64,000 bases of DNA from Anthostomella pinea (taxonomy: Eukaryota; Ascomycota; Sordariomycetes; Xylariales; Xylariaceae): positions 5,952,001-6,016,000 of the forward strand of contig CAUWAG010000020.1 in the NCBI GenBank assembly GCA_963556695.1. The letters run 5' to 3'. The position numbers and the translations under genes were made by a program. This document shows, piece by piece, positions 45,378-56,439 of the stretch; position 1 is the stretch's first letter, and the number at the start of each line of letters is the position of its first letter. The notes beneath the pieces were generated by a model, which ran no database searches, had not been told where the DNA came from, and saw only the letters and a list, made by a program, of their open reading frames with translations.

Positions 45378-46462
45378 GGCTGGGATTTGTAGGAGAATTG
45401 ACAGTCTGATAGGGCTGGTCTTGGGATGGTTGCTGAAGTACAAACAACAAGAACAGAATCACACTCGGCTCATCTCGAGACTTTATACTCCTACATTCCA
45501 TCCTCAAAGTCCATGGCCCTCACAGCTGGAGCAACAGTCGCAGCTTAGATCGGAGCTGTGAGGCCCCCGACATCATCATCTATTGAAGTCCTACACTGCT
45601 TCTCGATACTGGTGAGCAAGTGGCTTGCTCCTCCGTGAGGCTGATCGCCATCAGCTTGGCTACGGTGTTGTGAAGGCGATCGACATCGGAGCGGTGCGTA
45701 CAGACCTCTCTGCTAGCGTCGATGGTGGTTGACAACCATCCACCACGCCCCTTCCTTCCTGGGACCCAGACTACGTGGTATAGCAGGCCTGCCTGGATGC
45801 GCAAAGTGAAGAGGCAGATAGGAGGATAGGGGGCGGAGTTAGCAGAGAGGGAGAAATCAGAACCACTATTGGCTGAGAGTCCAAGTGGACAAGGATACTG
45901 TACACTGGCCCAGGCTAGGTGGGCGAATTCCAGCCTCATGTGCTGCATCATGTGAAGAGCACGAGGCACATTGACCTTGACTATGTCCGAGCTGCTATTT
46001 TTACCCTCCCGAAGATCTTTATAGCTCTACGGGATTGCAGATGACGATTTGGCGTCACCACTTGATGTATGATATGATATGGTTATTTCGAGCGGCGTGG
46101 AGGATGGAGGCTGCTTACGCATAATGCCAGCCCCCTTTCTGAGGTGACACAACACCACCAGCTCAGCTGCTGTTAGCCGGCAAGCAACTATTTGCGGCGC
46201 AACCACTTACGTCAGTTCTCACGTGCTCTTGGCCCGAGGAAAATCGTGCTAGGTTGCAAGGACCGCCATGAGCATGAGGTGTGTATGTTGTTGACTCGCC
46301 AGACTCCAAGTTAATCGCAAACATCAGTCGTCCCCATCCAGTTCACCTCGAACAACCTTCCTTCCAGGGTTTCACTCTTCTTTCACTCATCCATCCTCAA
46401 CCATCAAACATCCCTAGGAACCCATACCCAAAGCCAGCCACCCATCCACCCATCCACCCACC
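45378..46462. other. divergent spacer, nothing recognised
   Basis: About 1.1 kb between the protease start and the two-exon unknown gene, so both promoters lie here. A C/A-rich leader precedes the ATG at 46463. No repeat recognised. Confidence 0.4.
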
Positions 46463-47231
46463 ATGTCCCCCAAACCCGAAGCCCACATCTCCCTCACCCT
46501 CACCCTCTCCACACCCACCCTCTCCCTCTCGCACCCCGACGAACCGCTCACCATAAAAGTAACCGCCACAACCCTCTCCTCCAGCAAGCCGGCCGTCGGC
46601 ATCATCGTCAACGCGCGCTGGACCATCCTGGACGACCGTCTCACAGCGTACCGATACCCGCTGCGGCTGCGCAGCGTGCGGGAGCCAGAGTCGTTCATCC
46701 CTCTAAGTCCCGCTGTGCGGATCTCCGGGGCGCGACCGCCCGTGGAGCTGGACCTGCGGCGGAGCGAGATGGAGCGCTTCCTCGTGGTGCCGGGGATGAG
46801 GAGGGGTGGGGTGGAGGTCGAGCAAAAGGTCACCGTGGGGAGAATTTTCGAGTATAGTGGGATGAAGGTGAATTCGACCCAGCACTCAGCACTCTCCCGT
46901 CCATATATCCTCGACGCTTAACCGACTCACGAACTGACTGACTGACTGATCCGAGCAGCCATCCGATATCCAGCCCGGCTCCGAGTACCGCTTCGAGGTG
47001 CCCAACGGCAGCCTGCCACCTCAGTGGTGGACATTTAAGGACGAGGCGGAGGGCAAGCGGTTCGCGGAGGGCATCCTGCCGGACGAGAACGGGTTCCACG
47101 GACTCAAAGCCGACGATCCTGCGGAGGTGGAGAGGCTTTATCGTGAGGGGTGGCTGTATAGCTATCCGATTCGCGATTGCAAGTTCACTGTCGAGACGGA
47201 GCCCGGAGCGGTTGTGAGGTTTGTCGAGTGA
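46463..47231 (+). CDS. conserved-looking protein of unknown function
   Basis: Exons 46463-46867 and 46959-47231 join in phase over a 91-nt intron (GTGAAT ... GAGCAG) to 225 residues. The sequence is beta-rich, alternating hydrophobic and charged strands (ISLTLTLSTPTLSL, ITIKVTATTL), with no signal peptide, no membrane segment and no Cys pattern. A short WWTF motif follows the intron. I do not recognise a family; the composition would suit a beta-sandwich. The coherent coding across the intron and the lack of stops support a real gene. Confidence 0.7.
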
Positions 47232-48357
47232 GAAGTTGTCGTAAAGCTGGCTTGAGGAGATGAGTAGCCGTTGAGGGACACATGGTCATTACGGAGCCGC
47301 AAACTACTCGTGGTTCCCTTTCTGGAACGTATCCAATTTGGTACACAACGGTGACGGTCTGTCTTCGCCAGACCGTCACACTTCATGATTGCACTGCATT
47401 ACTATTTCGTGTTGGCATCCTTCAAACCCCTATATACACAGACATATTCTCAATTTCCCAATATTATCCACCACACACCAAGTTAGAAGAATCACATATC
47501 ACACGTGAAAACTTGGAAATACTGGAGGAAACGGACAGGAACAAGCAGCTCATAGCTATAAAGTCACCTTCGATGCTTATTCCATTTGTAATGAACGCAC
47601 CTTTCGCTTGATGAATCAGGGGTGTACGGAGACTTATGAGAGTTCAGTGTACATGGAACGTTGCTTCTCGAGGATCCTCTGCTACCTCCAATGCCGCACA
47701 GCCCACGTCTAGATCTGTGATGTCACGTTAGAGTTCCAAGACTTCCATTAGTTCCATTGAGTTGGGGCCCGCGCCTAGCCAGGACGGGATGGGCCGGACG
47801 GACGTCGGCTTACAGCATTACGGCATCACACGACAGACGCAAGGCACCGGATGCTGGCTCGGCGTACCCCAAAAGTCTATTTGCGTCGTCCATTATCTGT
47901 TGGTGCGAGGTACCAAAGTTGGACCTTTCTTTCAGCTACAGCTCCTTTTCCATCCATCCTGATGGCCAGTTTCGAATTGTGTGTACCCTCTGCATCCTTC
48001 TCTGGACATTCTACTACATGCACCACGAGGTTATATTCCATCTGAGTGACTTGATAGAGCCGACTGGCATAGAGTGGTATATATCTTCCTCCCACCCAGG
48101 CTGCTGGACACTGGGCCATCGCTGACCATCACGTATGTCCTCGCCTTGGATATAAAACTATGTACAAGACCTTGATTACAATTATTCTAAGCTTAGTTTG
48201 TTCTTCGTTCTTTGGAAAATCAATGCTAACGCTTGATATCTGCTCCTCCCCCAACAGGGGTGGTAATCCGGTTGGTGGTCATGATTGGAGGGCCTCCCTG
48301 TCTGGTCATTAAGTCATCCTCTTCTGCGCCCAAGACTCAGCCTCCTGGCCACAGTCT
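47232..48357. other. spacer with repeat copy D
   Basis: Contains repeat copy D (47538-47652) and probably the 3' region of ERG5. Short frames at 47757-48125 and elsewhere lack domains. Confidence 0.4.
47538..47652. repeat. GGAATAAGCA palindromic repeat, copy D
   Basis: A degenerate left arm GGAACAAGCA (47538-47547), a right arm TGCTTATTCC (47574-47583) and the companion block GTACGGAGACTTATGAGAG... (47623-47652). Confidence 0.55.
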
Positions 48358-50151
48358 CTACCACTTCCTCTCCTCAAAGGTCAAGGGGCAGTCATCCTAA
48401 TGCACGTTAGTACTATCCATCTAATGGTCATGGAATATCATGGCTCACCTTGGGGAAGATAGTGGCGAAAACCTTGATTTTCTCCGAGTCGGGCGTCGCG
48501 TGGTGCTTCCAGTCCATAAGCAGGGACGCCTTTCCGAGGAAAAGTACAAGATTAAGCTGAGCATACTGCTGACCGAGGCAGTAGTGAGGACCAGTGCCGA
48601 AGACGAGGTAGTTCTTGGCACCCTTCTCCTCGGCATCCCCCGAGTAGTAACGCTCCGGGTCGAACTCATCCGGGTTCTGGTAAACCTCAGGGTCACGAAG
48701 TGCCATGTAGGTGGTGGGTATGATCATGGCACCCTTGGGCACCGTGTATTCCGGTGTGATTGGGAAGGCCTTCTTGGCCTTGTACGGGACCATGATGACA
48801 GGGGGCTTCCATCGCAAGAGCTCGCGCACGACCGCGCGGGTGTAGGTCATTGATTCAAGCTGATCCATAGAGACAGGAGCATGCACATCGCCGTTACGCA
48901 CACGATAGTTCTCCTCGCGAACCTTGTCCAAAACTTCAGGTCGCTGCGCGCACACTTGGAACAAGTTGATGGCGGCGCTGCTGGTGGCATCCTGAGAAGC
49001 GAAGAGGAAAGTGAAGATAGTACGGGAGATTTCCATGTCCGAGAAGTCGCGGATCAGAGGAGCAGGCTTGACAAGGCCCTCGGTGGAAAGACCCTTCTCG
49101 CTGGCCTCGCGCCACCTTTTGGAATCTATCATGTCCTTGACCCAGGCGTCCATGATGCAGGTGACATCACCACCAGCGGCCATGCGGACCTTGGATTTGG
49201 CGGCGCACTTGGCGAACTCGTCCATGGTCATCTGCGCAGCCCGTTTGCCGTACCAGGTTCGGGTATAGGGGACGATGATGGGAAAGTTGACAAGATCGAG
49301 AGCGGCGGTAACGAGGTAGTAATCATCAGCGATCTTCTTGATGGCAGAGTCGGCCATGTAGTAGCCGGCAAAGGTGCGGAGCGAAACGGCGCACATGAGC
49401 TCGCGGAATTCGTGCATGAAAGGGACAGGCTCGCCACCGGCATCCTTGGTGATCTTGAGGAATCGGGCAAAGTATCGCTTGTATTCGGCCTCCTGGCCGG
49501 GCAAGTAGGACTCAAGAGCCTTGCGGGTAAAGAGACCGTTCAAACCCTTGCGGTAGTCAACGTGGGTCTTCCCGTCCATAAAGACCCAGCTATCCTCTCC
49601 GAGAATCTTGGTAGCGATATCGACGACGCAGGGCTTGACGTATGCTGGGGCATTGAAAATCTTGCGGGCTAGGTCGCGGGTGGATGCGATCACGACGAAC
49701 CTAGAGGACGTGTCAGTCGGTATTGGTGTGCAAGACCAAGGTGGACAAAGGACGTGAGGCGTACTTGTGGAAGACCGAGACGCAGCTGAGAGGGCCGCTC
49801 TCCCACTTCCCGATGTATTCCTCCATCTTGGGGTTTAAGGACTGGAGGAAAGGGCCCATGAAAGGCTCCTTGAACATTGGCCCAACGATGTTGCCCTTTT
49901 GCAGCAAGTAGCTAACTATATTGTGAGTTGCGGTCAGCCGGGGCCCAGCAGGAGTCGGGAACTATCTTGCGGCGTGTCTGAGACGTACTCTGGTCGTATG
50001 CGACAGCCAAGGCGACAATGGTAAATATCCATGTCATGACACTGGCGTTCGCGATGGTGTCGACGAGATAGTCGATTTGCGGCGGCAGGTTTCCGGCGGC
50101 CAGCTTGCCGTCGACCAGAACCGAGGTGAAGCCGGTGGCGTTGGTAGCCAT
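48358..50151 (-). CDS. ERG5: C-22 sterol desaturase, cytochrome P450 61
   Basis: Four exons (50151-49989, 49915-49765, 49700-48449, 48396-48358) join in phase to 534 residues; the last exon encodes only 12 residues (DDCPLTFEERKW). A single N-terminal helix (WIFTIVALAVAY) anchors it in the ER. Family motifs are ESGPLSCVSVFHKFVVIAS, the I-helix FLFASQDATSS, ELLRWKPP (ExxR) and the haem loop FGTGPHYCLGQ. ERG5 introduces the C22-C23 double bond late in ergosterol synthesis and is related to CYP51. Length and order are normal. It is the only clear ergosterol gene in the window. Confidence 0.96.
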
Positions 50152-51533
50152 GGCTGCTGTTGGCGCTTCTCGCGATATACCGTTTTGTTGTTTTCGTCGG
50201 GGGAAGCGGGAGGGGCGACGGCGCAACGACAATGCTTCTTGTTATTGTTATATTGTTGTTGTTGTGGTAGACCCCGCGACGAAGCTGGGAAGCGAGGAGA
50301 AATGCACTACAACCAGAGCGCCCAGGCAAGTGAGTAAGGAGCGAAGAGAAGGAGATGATAAAAAGACAGGAAGGACTACCCTTAAGGGTTCCTAGCACCC
50401 TAGCAGGTCGGCTCGGGAGGAAAGACGCGAGGGAAAGGGAAAGGGAAAGGGTGACAGGCTAGACAGGGTGACAGGGAAGCAGAACTAGAAGCAGAGGAGT
50501 GGATCGAAAGAACGACAGAAATTATCTGATTAGCTAGTGGCCGCATCTATCTGAACCCTTGGGGCGGGCCCCTGTTCCTTCCTGTCTCGCCGCAACTTAA
50601 GCCCTATCCGAGGCGCGTTACCGCTGTAAGCAGTGTTCCCAGGTTAGTGGGGGTGTTCACCGGGATTGTCGAATGCGCTCGCACTTGCTAATAAACCTGA
50701 GATATGTTGATAGATGTGAACATTGAACCTCTCTTCAGATTCTTTTTAAAAAGACAGCTGGTGTTTCCACGGTGTTATAGCTTGACCTCTTCTTTGGACG
50801 AATCCGAGCAGAGGGGCCCTTGCAGATTCTGAGATTCGAAGGTTTGGCAGTCCCGAGATCTGGCATCCCCCACTAGACTACGGCCACACAGCGAACCATC
50901 ACCACACCACCACCACACCTGCATATCTGCACATGTCGATTACCTAATTAGGTAGGGCGCGGGGAGAGTCGGCCGATTCTGCATCCGAGTTGAAGAAAGC
51001 AGCCCATTTTATCCATGATGACTCGAAGCCTCGGTAATTACACTTGTATCAAACGGTCTCATCGAACGTTCCGTGGGGCTTCGACAATTGCATAACGTAT
51101 TACAAGTCTTGGATCCATCCCTGTCTGTCTTGAACCCATCCCTCGGTGACGACGATGTGTTGACGGAATATCGAGACCAGATACCACCCAGAGACCAGAG
51201 ATCAGTGATTCATGACTTCCCTCGTCCTTTGCGCGGGGCTCACCTCGTCGACTCAAGGAAGTGTGTGTTCAGTGAATCAGTGCTGCCCGACGGTGTCAGA
51301 CAGTCACAGACTCACGGGGATCCATCTGCAATGCAAATGCCGAATCGGCCAATCAGCAGAGCTGCGTCCCTGTGTCCCACTCACCGCTCCTTGATCCTAT
51401 CATGCCTGTCGCATTGGAGAAATACGAATACGACGGCCAAAGTCCGGCAATGTCCGAGTCTCTCGGCACACCTCCACCCCTTATGAGATTTGCCAAGACT
51501 CCCGTCGTTCACATGTTTTACTATTATTATTAA
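50152..51533. other. ERG5 upstream region and boundary to repeats
   Basis: The segment holds the ERG5 promoter and leader (G/A-rich near 50400-50520). No convincing sterol-response element was identified by eye. Towards 51500 it meets the truncated copia element. A few trinucleotide runs (ACC, ATT) occur. Confidence 0.4.
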
Positions 51534-52807
51534 TCGGCAACGGCGAAACGGCTCTTCACAAAGGATGGCATGATCATCTTCTTCTATGTGGATGATATCG
51601 TGATAGCTTTCAAAGGACACCATCAGAACGCTATTGAGGCGGTCACAAAGAAGCTCAAAGCTACCTATAATTTGACAGGAGGAGAGCCACTACAGTGGTT
51701 CTTGGGGATAGAGATCATCAGGGACCGAAAACAGCGGCTCATCTGGCTGTCTCAAGCCTCATATATCGACAAAATTACAAGCCATATCGACCACAACAAG
51801 AAGTGCCCAGAGATCCCCATAAAGTCTCAAGAACTTCTCCCAAGTGACGAGCTTGCCTCGCCAGCCTCAATCAACAGATACCAAAAGAAGATCGGATCAA
51901 TTCTGTACGCAGCAGTGATCACACGACTTGATATCTCCTTTGCTGCCTCTCGGCTTTCACGCTTTAATACCAACCCAAACAATTTACATGCTGTTGCTAC
52001 AGAGTATTTATTAGAGTACCTGAAGGGCACCAGGTCTTTTGCTCTTCAGTTGGGGGGTAAAGATCTGCTGGAAATATGGAGCGATGCATCGTTTGCCGAC
52101 AACTGCCTTGACTGAAAGAGCTCACAAGCATATGCCATGAAGTTATTTGGAGGCATCATTGGCTGGAGAGCAAACAAACAGAACACAGTGACAACCTCAA
52201 CAACAGAGGCAGAACTGTTATCCCTTGCCCAAGCAGCCAAAGAAGTGATATTTGTCTCACGGCTCCTTAGAGAAATTGGCGTATCCTTGGACTGTCCAAC
52301 TCTCCGGATCTGGTGTGACAACCAACAGACCATCAAGTTAGTGCGGAAGAACCTCCAAACACTTCAAACAAAGCTCAAGCACGTCGATATCCATAATCAC
52401 TGGCTAAGGGAAGCTCAACGCAATGGGAAGATAGACGTCAAGTACGTCCGGAGTGGAATGATACTTGCAGACGGCCTGACCAAGGCACTGCCGGCACCAA
52501 AGTTCAAGACATTCAGGGAGCAAGTGAGGCTGACAGATATCCATGAGAGACTTGCAGCCGGCAAGCTACAAAAACTTAAAGATAACCTTGAACAGGAAGA
52601 GCAACAGACTGAATGCTCAGGAACAACCCCAATGGAAGGAGTTGTTCCTGGGGGGGTGTGTTGAATGGGAGCCGGAGATAGACACCGGAAGATCTCCAGT
52701 GGGGCAGAGACGCACAGGGCATCTGACCCACCAAGAAGACAGATAATCAATCTCTGCACACAGAGCAGAACAATCAATAGCATCAATCAACATCCGTGTA
52801 TTCAACA
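51534..52807 (+). mobile_element. 5'-truncated Ty1/copia element with 3' LTR
   Basis: The frame opens within reverse transcriptase (FFYVDDIVIAF), continues through the RT thumb and copia RNase H (TTSTTEAELLSL, HVDIHNHWLRE, ADGLTKALP) and ends at 52664 overlapping the LTR. One in-frame TGA (about 52113) replaces an expected CGA. A run of seven G (52650-52656) is the polypurine tract. The 3' LTR 52659-52807 (149 bp) begins TGTTGAAT and ends ATTCAACA, a perfect 8-bp inversion. The 5' LTR, gag, protease, integrase and first part of RT are missing, so no target duplication can be checked. Confidence 0.9.
52659..52807 (+). repeat. copia 3' LTR
   Basis: 149 bp between TGTTGAAT and ATTCAACA directly after the G-run and overlapping the end of pol. 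The terminal inversion is perfect over 8 bp. Confidence 0.82.
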
Positions 52808-53049
52808 ACGAAATACTCCGATTGCAGCCGAAACAACGCCATAAGGCCCTGATGCGTGGCAACAAGGAGCCCCACACTAGGTGAGTGCCCTAGTTGATGA
52901 CATAAGCTAGCCTTAGATAAGATAAGGGAGGCTGCCACACCTTAAGTGTGTGCAGCCCTCGCCTTACTAGCTAAAAGAATTGACCCTGGCACACACAATA
53001 AATGACCCCCCATACTGCTCGTATCAGGCCCCTCAAGAAGAGCCTGATC

Positions 53050-53374
53050 AACGGCTATGAAAGGTTGGGGACGTTATTGCTGAGCAAATCGAGGCTACAG
53101 CAGCCGGAAGGGCTGTAATCGAGCGTCGGGAGGAAAGACGACGAATTTTGGCTGATTTACAGAACCTGAACACTGACAAATCAGAGAGATCTCTCTCTGA
53201 GGACTCTGAGGAGTCAGAATCAGAAGAATTGGAGGAATTGGAGCCCTCTGAGGACGAGGGTGTTACTGTGGATAAAGAGGGTAGTAACCCGGATGATGAA
53301 GATGACGAGCCGATTGTGGTGCGTTCTTCGCGCCGCGCAATCCGCCAGCCCGCACGATACCGCGAGAACAATTA
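53050..53374 (+). pseudogene. C-terminal fragment of a transposon protein
   Basis: The frame reads back from TAG at 53372 through an acidic Ser/Glu/Asp tail and the basic motif RSSRRAIRQPARYRE, and upstream through an Arg/Glu coiled stretch to a TGA at about 53057 that would be CGA. A pair of CTGTCCCACAT words at 53489-53517, just past the gene, might be a terminal repeat of a DNA element. The family could not be fixed; a DDE-type transposase tail is the best guess. Confidence 0.4.
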
Positions 53375-54264
53375 GTATTGCTGAAAATTCCAAGAAAAGG
53401 CGGTTTTAATGATGCACTTGCATTATATATAGCTTTAATTCGGACAGAGTTATCCGTGGGTGCAAGTGTGGCCTTTTGGTGTGGAAACTGTCCCACATGG
53501 GGGGCTGTCCCACATCTAGGTCCCCGCCGTTACTGAGAGTACTGAATAAGGTTGTTACCTATCGTCAACGTGAAGCGCGTGCAACTACAACCAGTCTTGC
53601 CAGTCGTACTCGTCGACGTCGTGATACGTGTCTTCGACCGCGTCATCTCCACTCACATCAGGCATGGACTTCGCCGTGCTCATCATCCACGCATGTCGGA
53701 GATGAATTGCCCCGAGGCCAGTTTCCCCATCTTGACTTTCCAATAAGGGATCATGCGTGCTCGCGCCCGCGGTACTGTCTTTGTCGTTTGCAGAGCCGCC
53801 ACGCTCTACGACCACGAGTAGTTCATCGCCGTGCTGCAAACAGCCCAGCTCAGATAGATCGTCGGATAGGTACCGGACCGAGCGCTTCTTGAAAATATAC
53901 CTGTGGGCCACGCGGTTCGAAGGGTCGAGAATGTTGGCATCACGACCTCGATATCTCAGGCCATGGTATAAGTTGACCGTAGAGCCGGATTCAGCACCGT
54001 CGCAAGCAAGAAGAAGCTTTCTCTAACTCTTCGGCTGCGACTGGACTTTCCCGTACTTGAGGTAGCTGGCAAGACGTTCGGGCGACTCCGCGGGATCTCC
54101 GCCGGGACCGAGCACATTGAAGTTGGGCAGTATAAATTGAACCTTCTTGATCCCCTTACCGAGCAGTATCAGGTGTTGGATGTTCTCGCAGTTGCCGGAG
54201 AAGTAGTTCTCGCCGAGGACTGTAAGGCAATCGAGACGGAGTCCAGGTAGTAGTTGTAGGTAGT

Positions 54265-54424
54265 TGTGACAATCAGGCCTGCAGCTGCGCTGGTCAGGGC
54301 TGATGGGTTGAAATATCTAGATTCAACGATATCTAAGGAAGAAGAGGCAATGTCGGAAGAGAAAGGGGAAGCTAGGGATATATATGTACATAAATATGTG
54401 GAGGTATTATGTAATACTGTAACA
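54265..54424 (+). mobile_element. 160-bp solo LTR, copy 1, target duplication GTAGT
   Basis: 160 bp starting TGTGACAA and ending TGTAACA, flanked by GTAGT on both sides (54260-54264 and 54425-54429). The sequence is about 90% identical to the copy at 54939-55098 by eye. The short open frame inside it is not a gene. Confidence 0.88.
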
Positions 54425-54938
54425 GTAGTGAGCAAGCGATTTCAGACGGTAGCGAAACGCGTTGAAATATTCCAAATCCCAGGGATGCTTGACACAGTCC
54501 TTCAACCATTTTGTGCAGTTATACATGCTGATCCTGACGCGAAGGTGGCGAACCTGAGCGAGAGTTTGGCGCGGAAGCGTGCAGACTGTAAATTAACAAA
54601 TCTTTCATTGCACCCTCAATAGCTTTCAGACTCCATCCAGTCTTGACTCATGCCAGGAAACCCTCGTAGGGGGTGGTCACAGAACCGGAGAAGTGGCGAG
54701 TCTGAGAAGCGGTAGAATCAAACTAAAGTATCACTTACGGTGGTTCAGCATTTGGTCCATACGTTCGAAACTGAACAGCACCCAACCGAGCCAAGACGAG
54801 CCGATTTCCGCGTGGACTTGGTGGCAACAGCGAAGAAGGGCCAGAGAGTGTCAGTGAGGTCTCAAGCGCTTCTTGATTCCATACGCCCCGTAATAACCGA
54901 CTGATAGTCTAGTCGAGGAGAACAGATACCGATATATC

Positions 54939-55098
54939 TGTGACAATCAGGCCTGCAGCTGCGCTGGTCAGGGCTGATGGTATGAAATATCTAGATTCAA
55001 CAATATCTAAGGAAGAAGAGGCAAGGTCGGAAGAGAACGGGGAAGCTAGGGGTATATATGTACATGAATATGTGGAGGTATTACGTAATACCGTAACA
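54939..55098 (+). mobile_element. 160-bp solo LTR, copy 2, target duplication ATATC
   Basis: Same 160-bp family as copy 1, flanked by ATATC (54934-54938 and 55099-55103). Two independent insertions of one family lie less than 700 bp apart in the same gene. Confidence 0.88.
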
Positions 55099-55204
55099 AT
55101 ATCTCGTCTCGCAGGTTCAGCGGTAGTGCCAGTAGCCGGTATTGGATGGGACCCGCTGGCTGTTTAGGGTGGGCTGGCTCCAGAGGGACACGTATGGGAG
55201 GCAT

Positions 55205-55534
55205 GTCGCCAAACTGGAGCAGCTGGTGTCGTGGGTGAGGATGCGACATTATGGAAGTCAGAGCAGTGCCGAGCCGAAGATCAGATGAGGTGAGTCGAGG
55301 TCTGGGTTTGCTTCGCGACAAAGTAAAGAAGGGATTTGCTAATGATTTGAGAATGATCAAGCATGGTGCAGATATTTAACAGCTCGAGCCTCCCAAAGTA
55401 TTCTGTGTCAAATGAAGCGATGGGTGAAGCTTCTTGATGTGATTTTGTGCGGGCTTTGACGGCATGTGTGAGCATGTGACGGAAAATGATTTTATTTATT
55501 TATTTTTTCGGGACTGACTGTACTTATTATCTTG
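55205..55534. other. upstream of the F-box-like relic; T/A-rich repeat
   Basis: Holds the former promoter of the disrupted gene and a TTTATTTATTTATTT tract (55490-55509) next to the SINE tail copy. Nothing else recognised. Confidence 0.4.
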
Positions 55535-55631
55535 AGACCTCCACAACCCTGCGATGCAGAGGCTCTGGGAGGCGTGGTTTGCACTACTGAGGAGCTACCC
55601 CCACGTTAAATACAAAACAAACAAACAAACA
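55535..55631 (+). mobile_element. 5'-truncated SINE tail
   Basis: About 97 bp match the 3' end of the SINE in the chromovirus (6889-6987), ending in the same (AAAC)n tail. ATTT-repeat tracts on both sides blur any target duplication. The truncated 5' end is typical of incomplete target-primed copies. Confidence 0.78.
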
Positions 55632-55818
55632 TATTTATTTATTTATTTATTTAACAGCTCGAGCTTCCAGAAATGGTCTGAACTCTAAGTGCGCCTCGTG
55701 GACGTGGTTGACGCGCTATATAAGAGAAACAAACCCATGGACCAGAAGTAAATCATCATGTGCTGAACCTTTAAAAGTCTCTATACACCTTTGTTCACCA
55801 AGCGGAAGGTGTGTTTAT

Positions 55819-55900
55819 CATAACATAAACAAACAGTCTAGAATAAGCATCAAATATTGCTAATTGGATTTAGACCTGCTGATACCGGGGTGCTTATTCT
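55819..55900. repeat. GGAATAAGCA palindromic repeat, copy E
   Basis: Left arm AGAATAAGCA (55840-55849), right arm TGCTTATTCT (55891-55900), preceded by a TTTATCA/ATAAACA palindrome shared with copy A. A likely companion block (AGACTTATGAGGGATGAGTC, 56635-56654) lies beyond the 492-bp solo LTR, which would have landed inside this copy. Confidence 0.5.
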
Positions 55901-55942
55901 ATTAGTACGAATGTAGTACTAATATTTTAGAGTTGACAGGAG

Positions 55943-56434
55943 TGTGACGAGCCGTCTAACCTATAAGGCTAAAGGGTTCTATAGGGTTTATGTTCTGAGG
56001 TAAGTCAACACAAAGGAGTCAACTAGAAGACACTCAGATGCTGGGGCTTGGTCTGATCCAGAGGATCACTGTATAGTCGAGTCGTCAGGAGATTTCTCCC
56101 ACCTTAAGGTTGGCTAAGATGCTTAGATTGATCACTGAGGTAGAGACTGTCTATCTGTCTAGCTAGGAAATGTCTATCCTTATATATCCAGTCTCTCTCT
56201 CACTGATGAGATGTGCTCGCTGTTGCTCGCGTGATCAGAAGTAAGCAACCTTCCCTTGCTCACCGTTGCTCGCGTGAGCAGACGTGAGCAACTCTAGTCA
56301 CGTGATCCTGACTTCCTGGATCACGTGCTTGGATGCCCTGCGCTGTTCTGTATTGTGTCCCCGTTCTTCCCTCATAGGTCATCCTTTTCCCTTCAGGCCT
56401 GCCAACGGGCCCGTGGTTTTGTTGGTTCGTAACA
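55943..56434 (+). mobile_element. 492-bp solo LTR, target duplication AGGAG
   Basis: The element starts TGTGACGA and ends TCGTAACA (near-perfect inversion) and is flanked by AGGAG at 55938-55942 and 56435-56439. No internal region is present, so it is a solo LTR left by recombination. Its 3' half is rich in GATCACGTG words and resembles the LTR tail at 1-253. Confidence 0.9.
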
Positions 56435-56439
56435 AGGAG

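Larger units (their letters stand above)
53585..55204 (-). pseudogene. F-box-like gene broken by two solo LTRs
   Basis: From ATG 55204 the protein starts MPPIRVPLEP and reaches LLALPLNLRDEI, the F-box-like opening of a large fungal family. The first solo LTR then interrupts it. Beyond it, CHQVHAEIG and SWLGWVLFSF appear in another frame. An intron (GTAAGT at about 54737, acceptor TTTACAG at about 54598) leads to LAQVRHLRVRIS and DLEYFNAFRYRLKSLAHY. The second LTR follows, after which the frame resumes exactly (LQLLPGLRLDCLTVLGE). It passes a TAG at 54023-54025 and ends in an acidic C-terminus at 53585. Both LTRs are clean insertions, so the host gene was intact or nearly so before they arrived. 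Confidence 0.7.

Noticed and set aside
48881..49672. 263-residue plus-strand ORF
   Set aside because: Antisense shadow of the ERG5 exon.
54266..54622. 118-residue ORF and its near-twin at 54940-55167
   Set aside because: Both start inside the 160-bp solo LTRs; the similarity is that of the LTR, not of a gene family.
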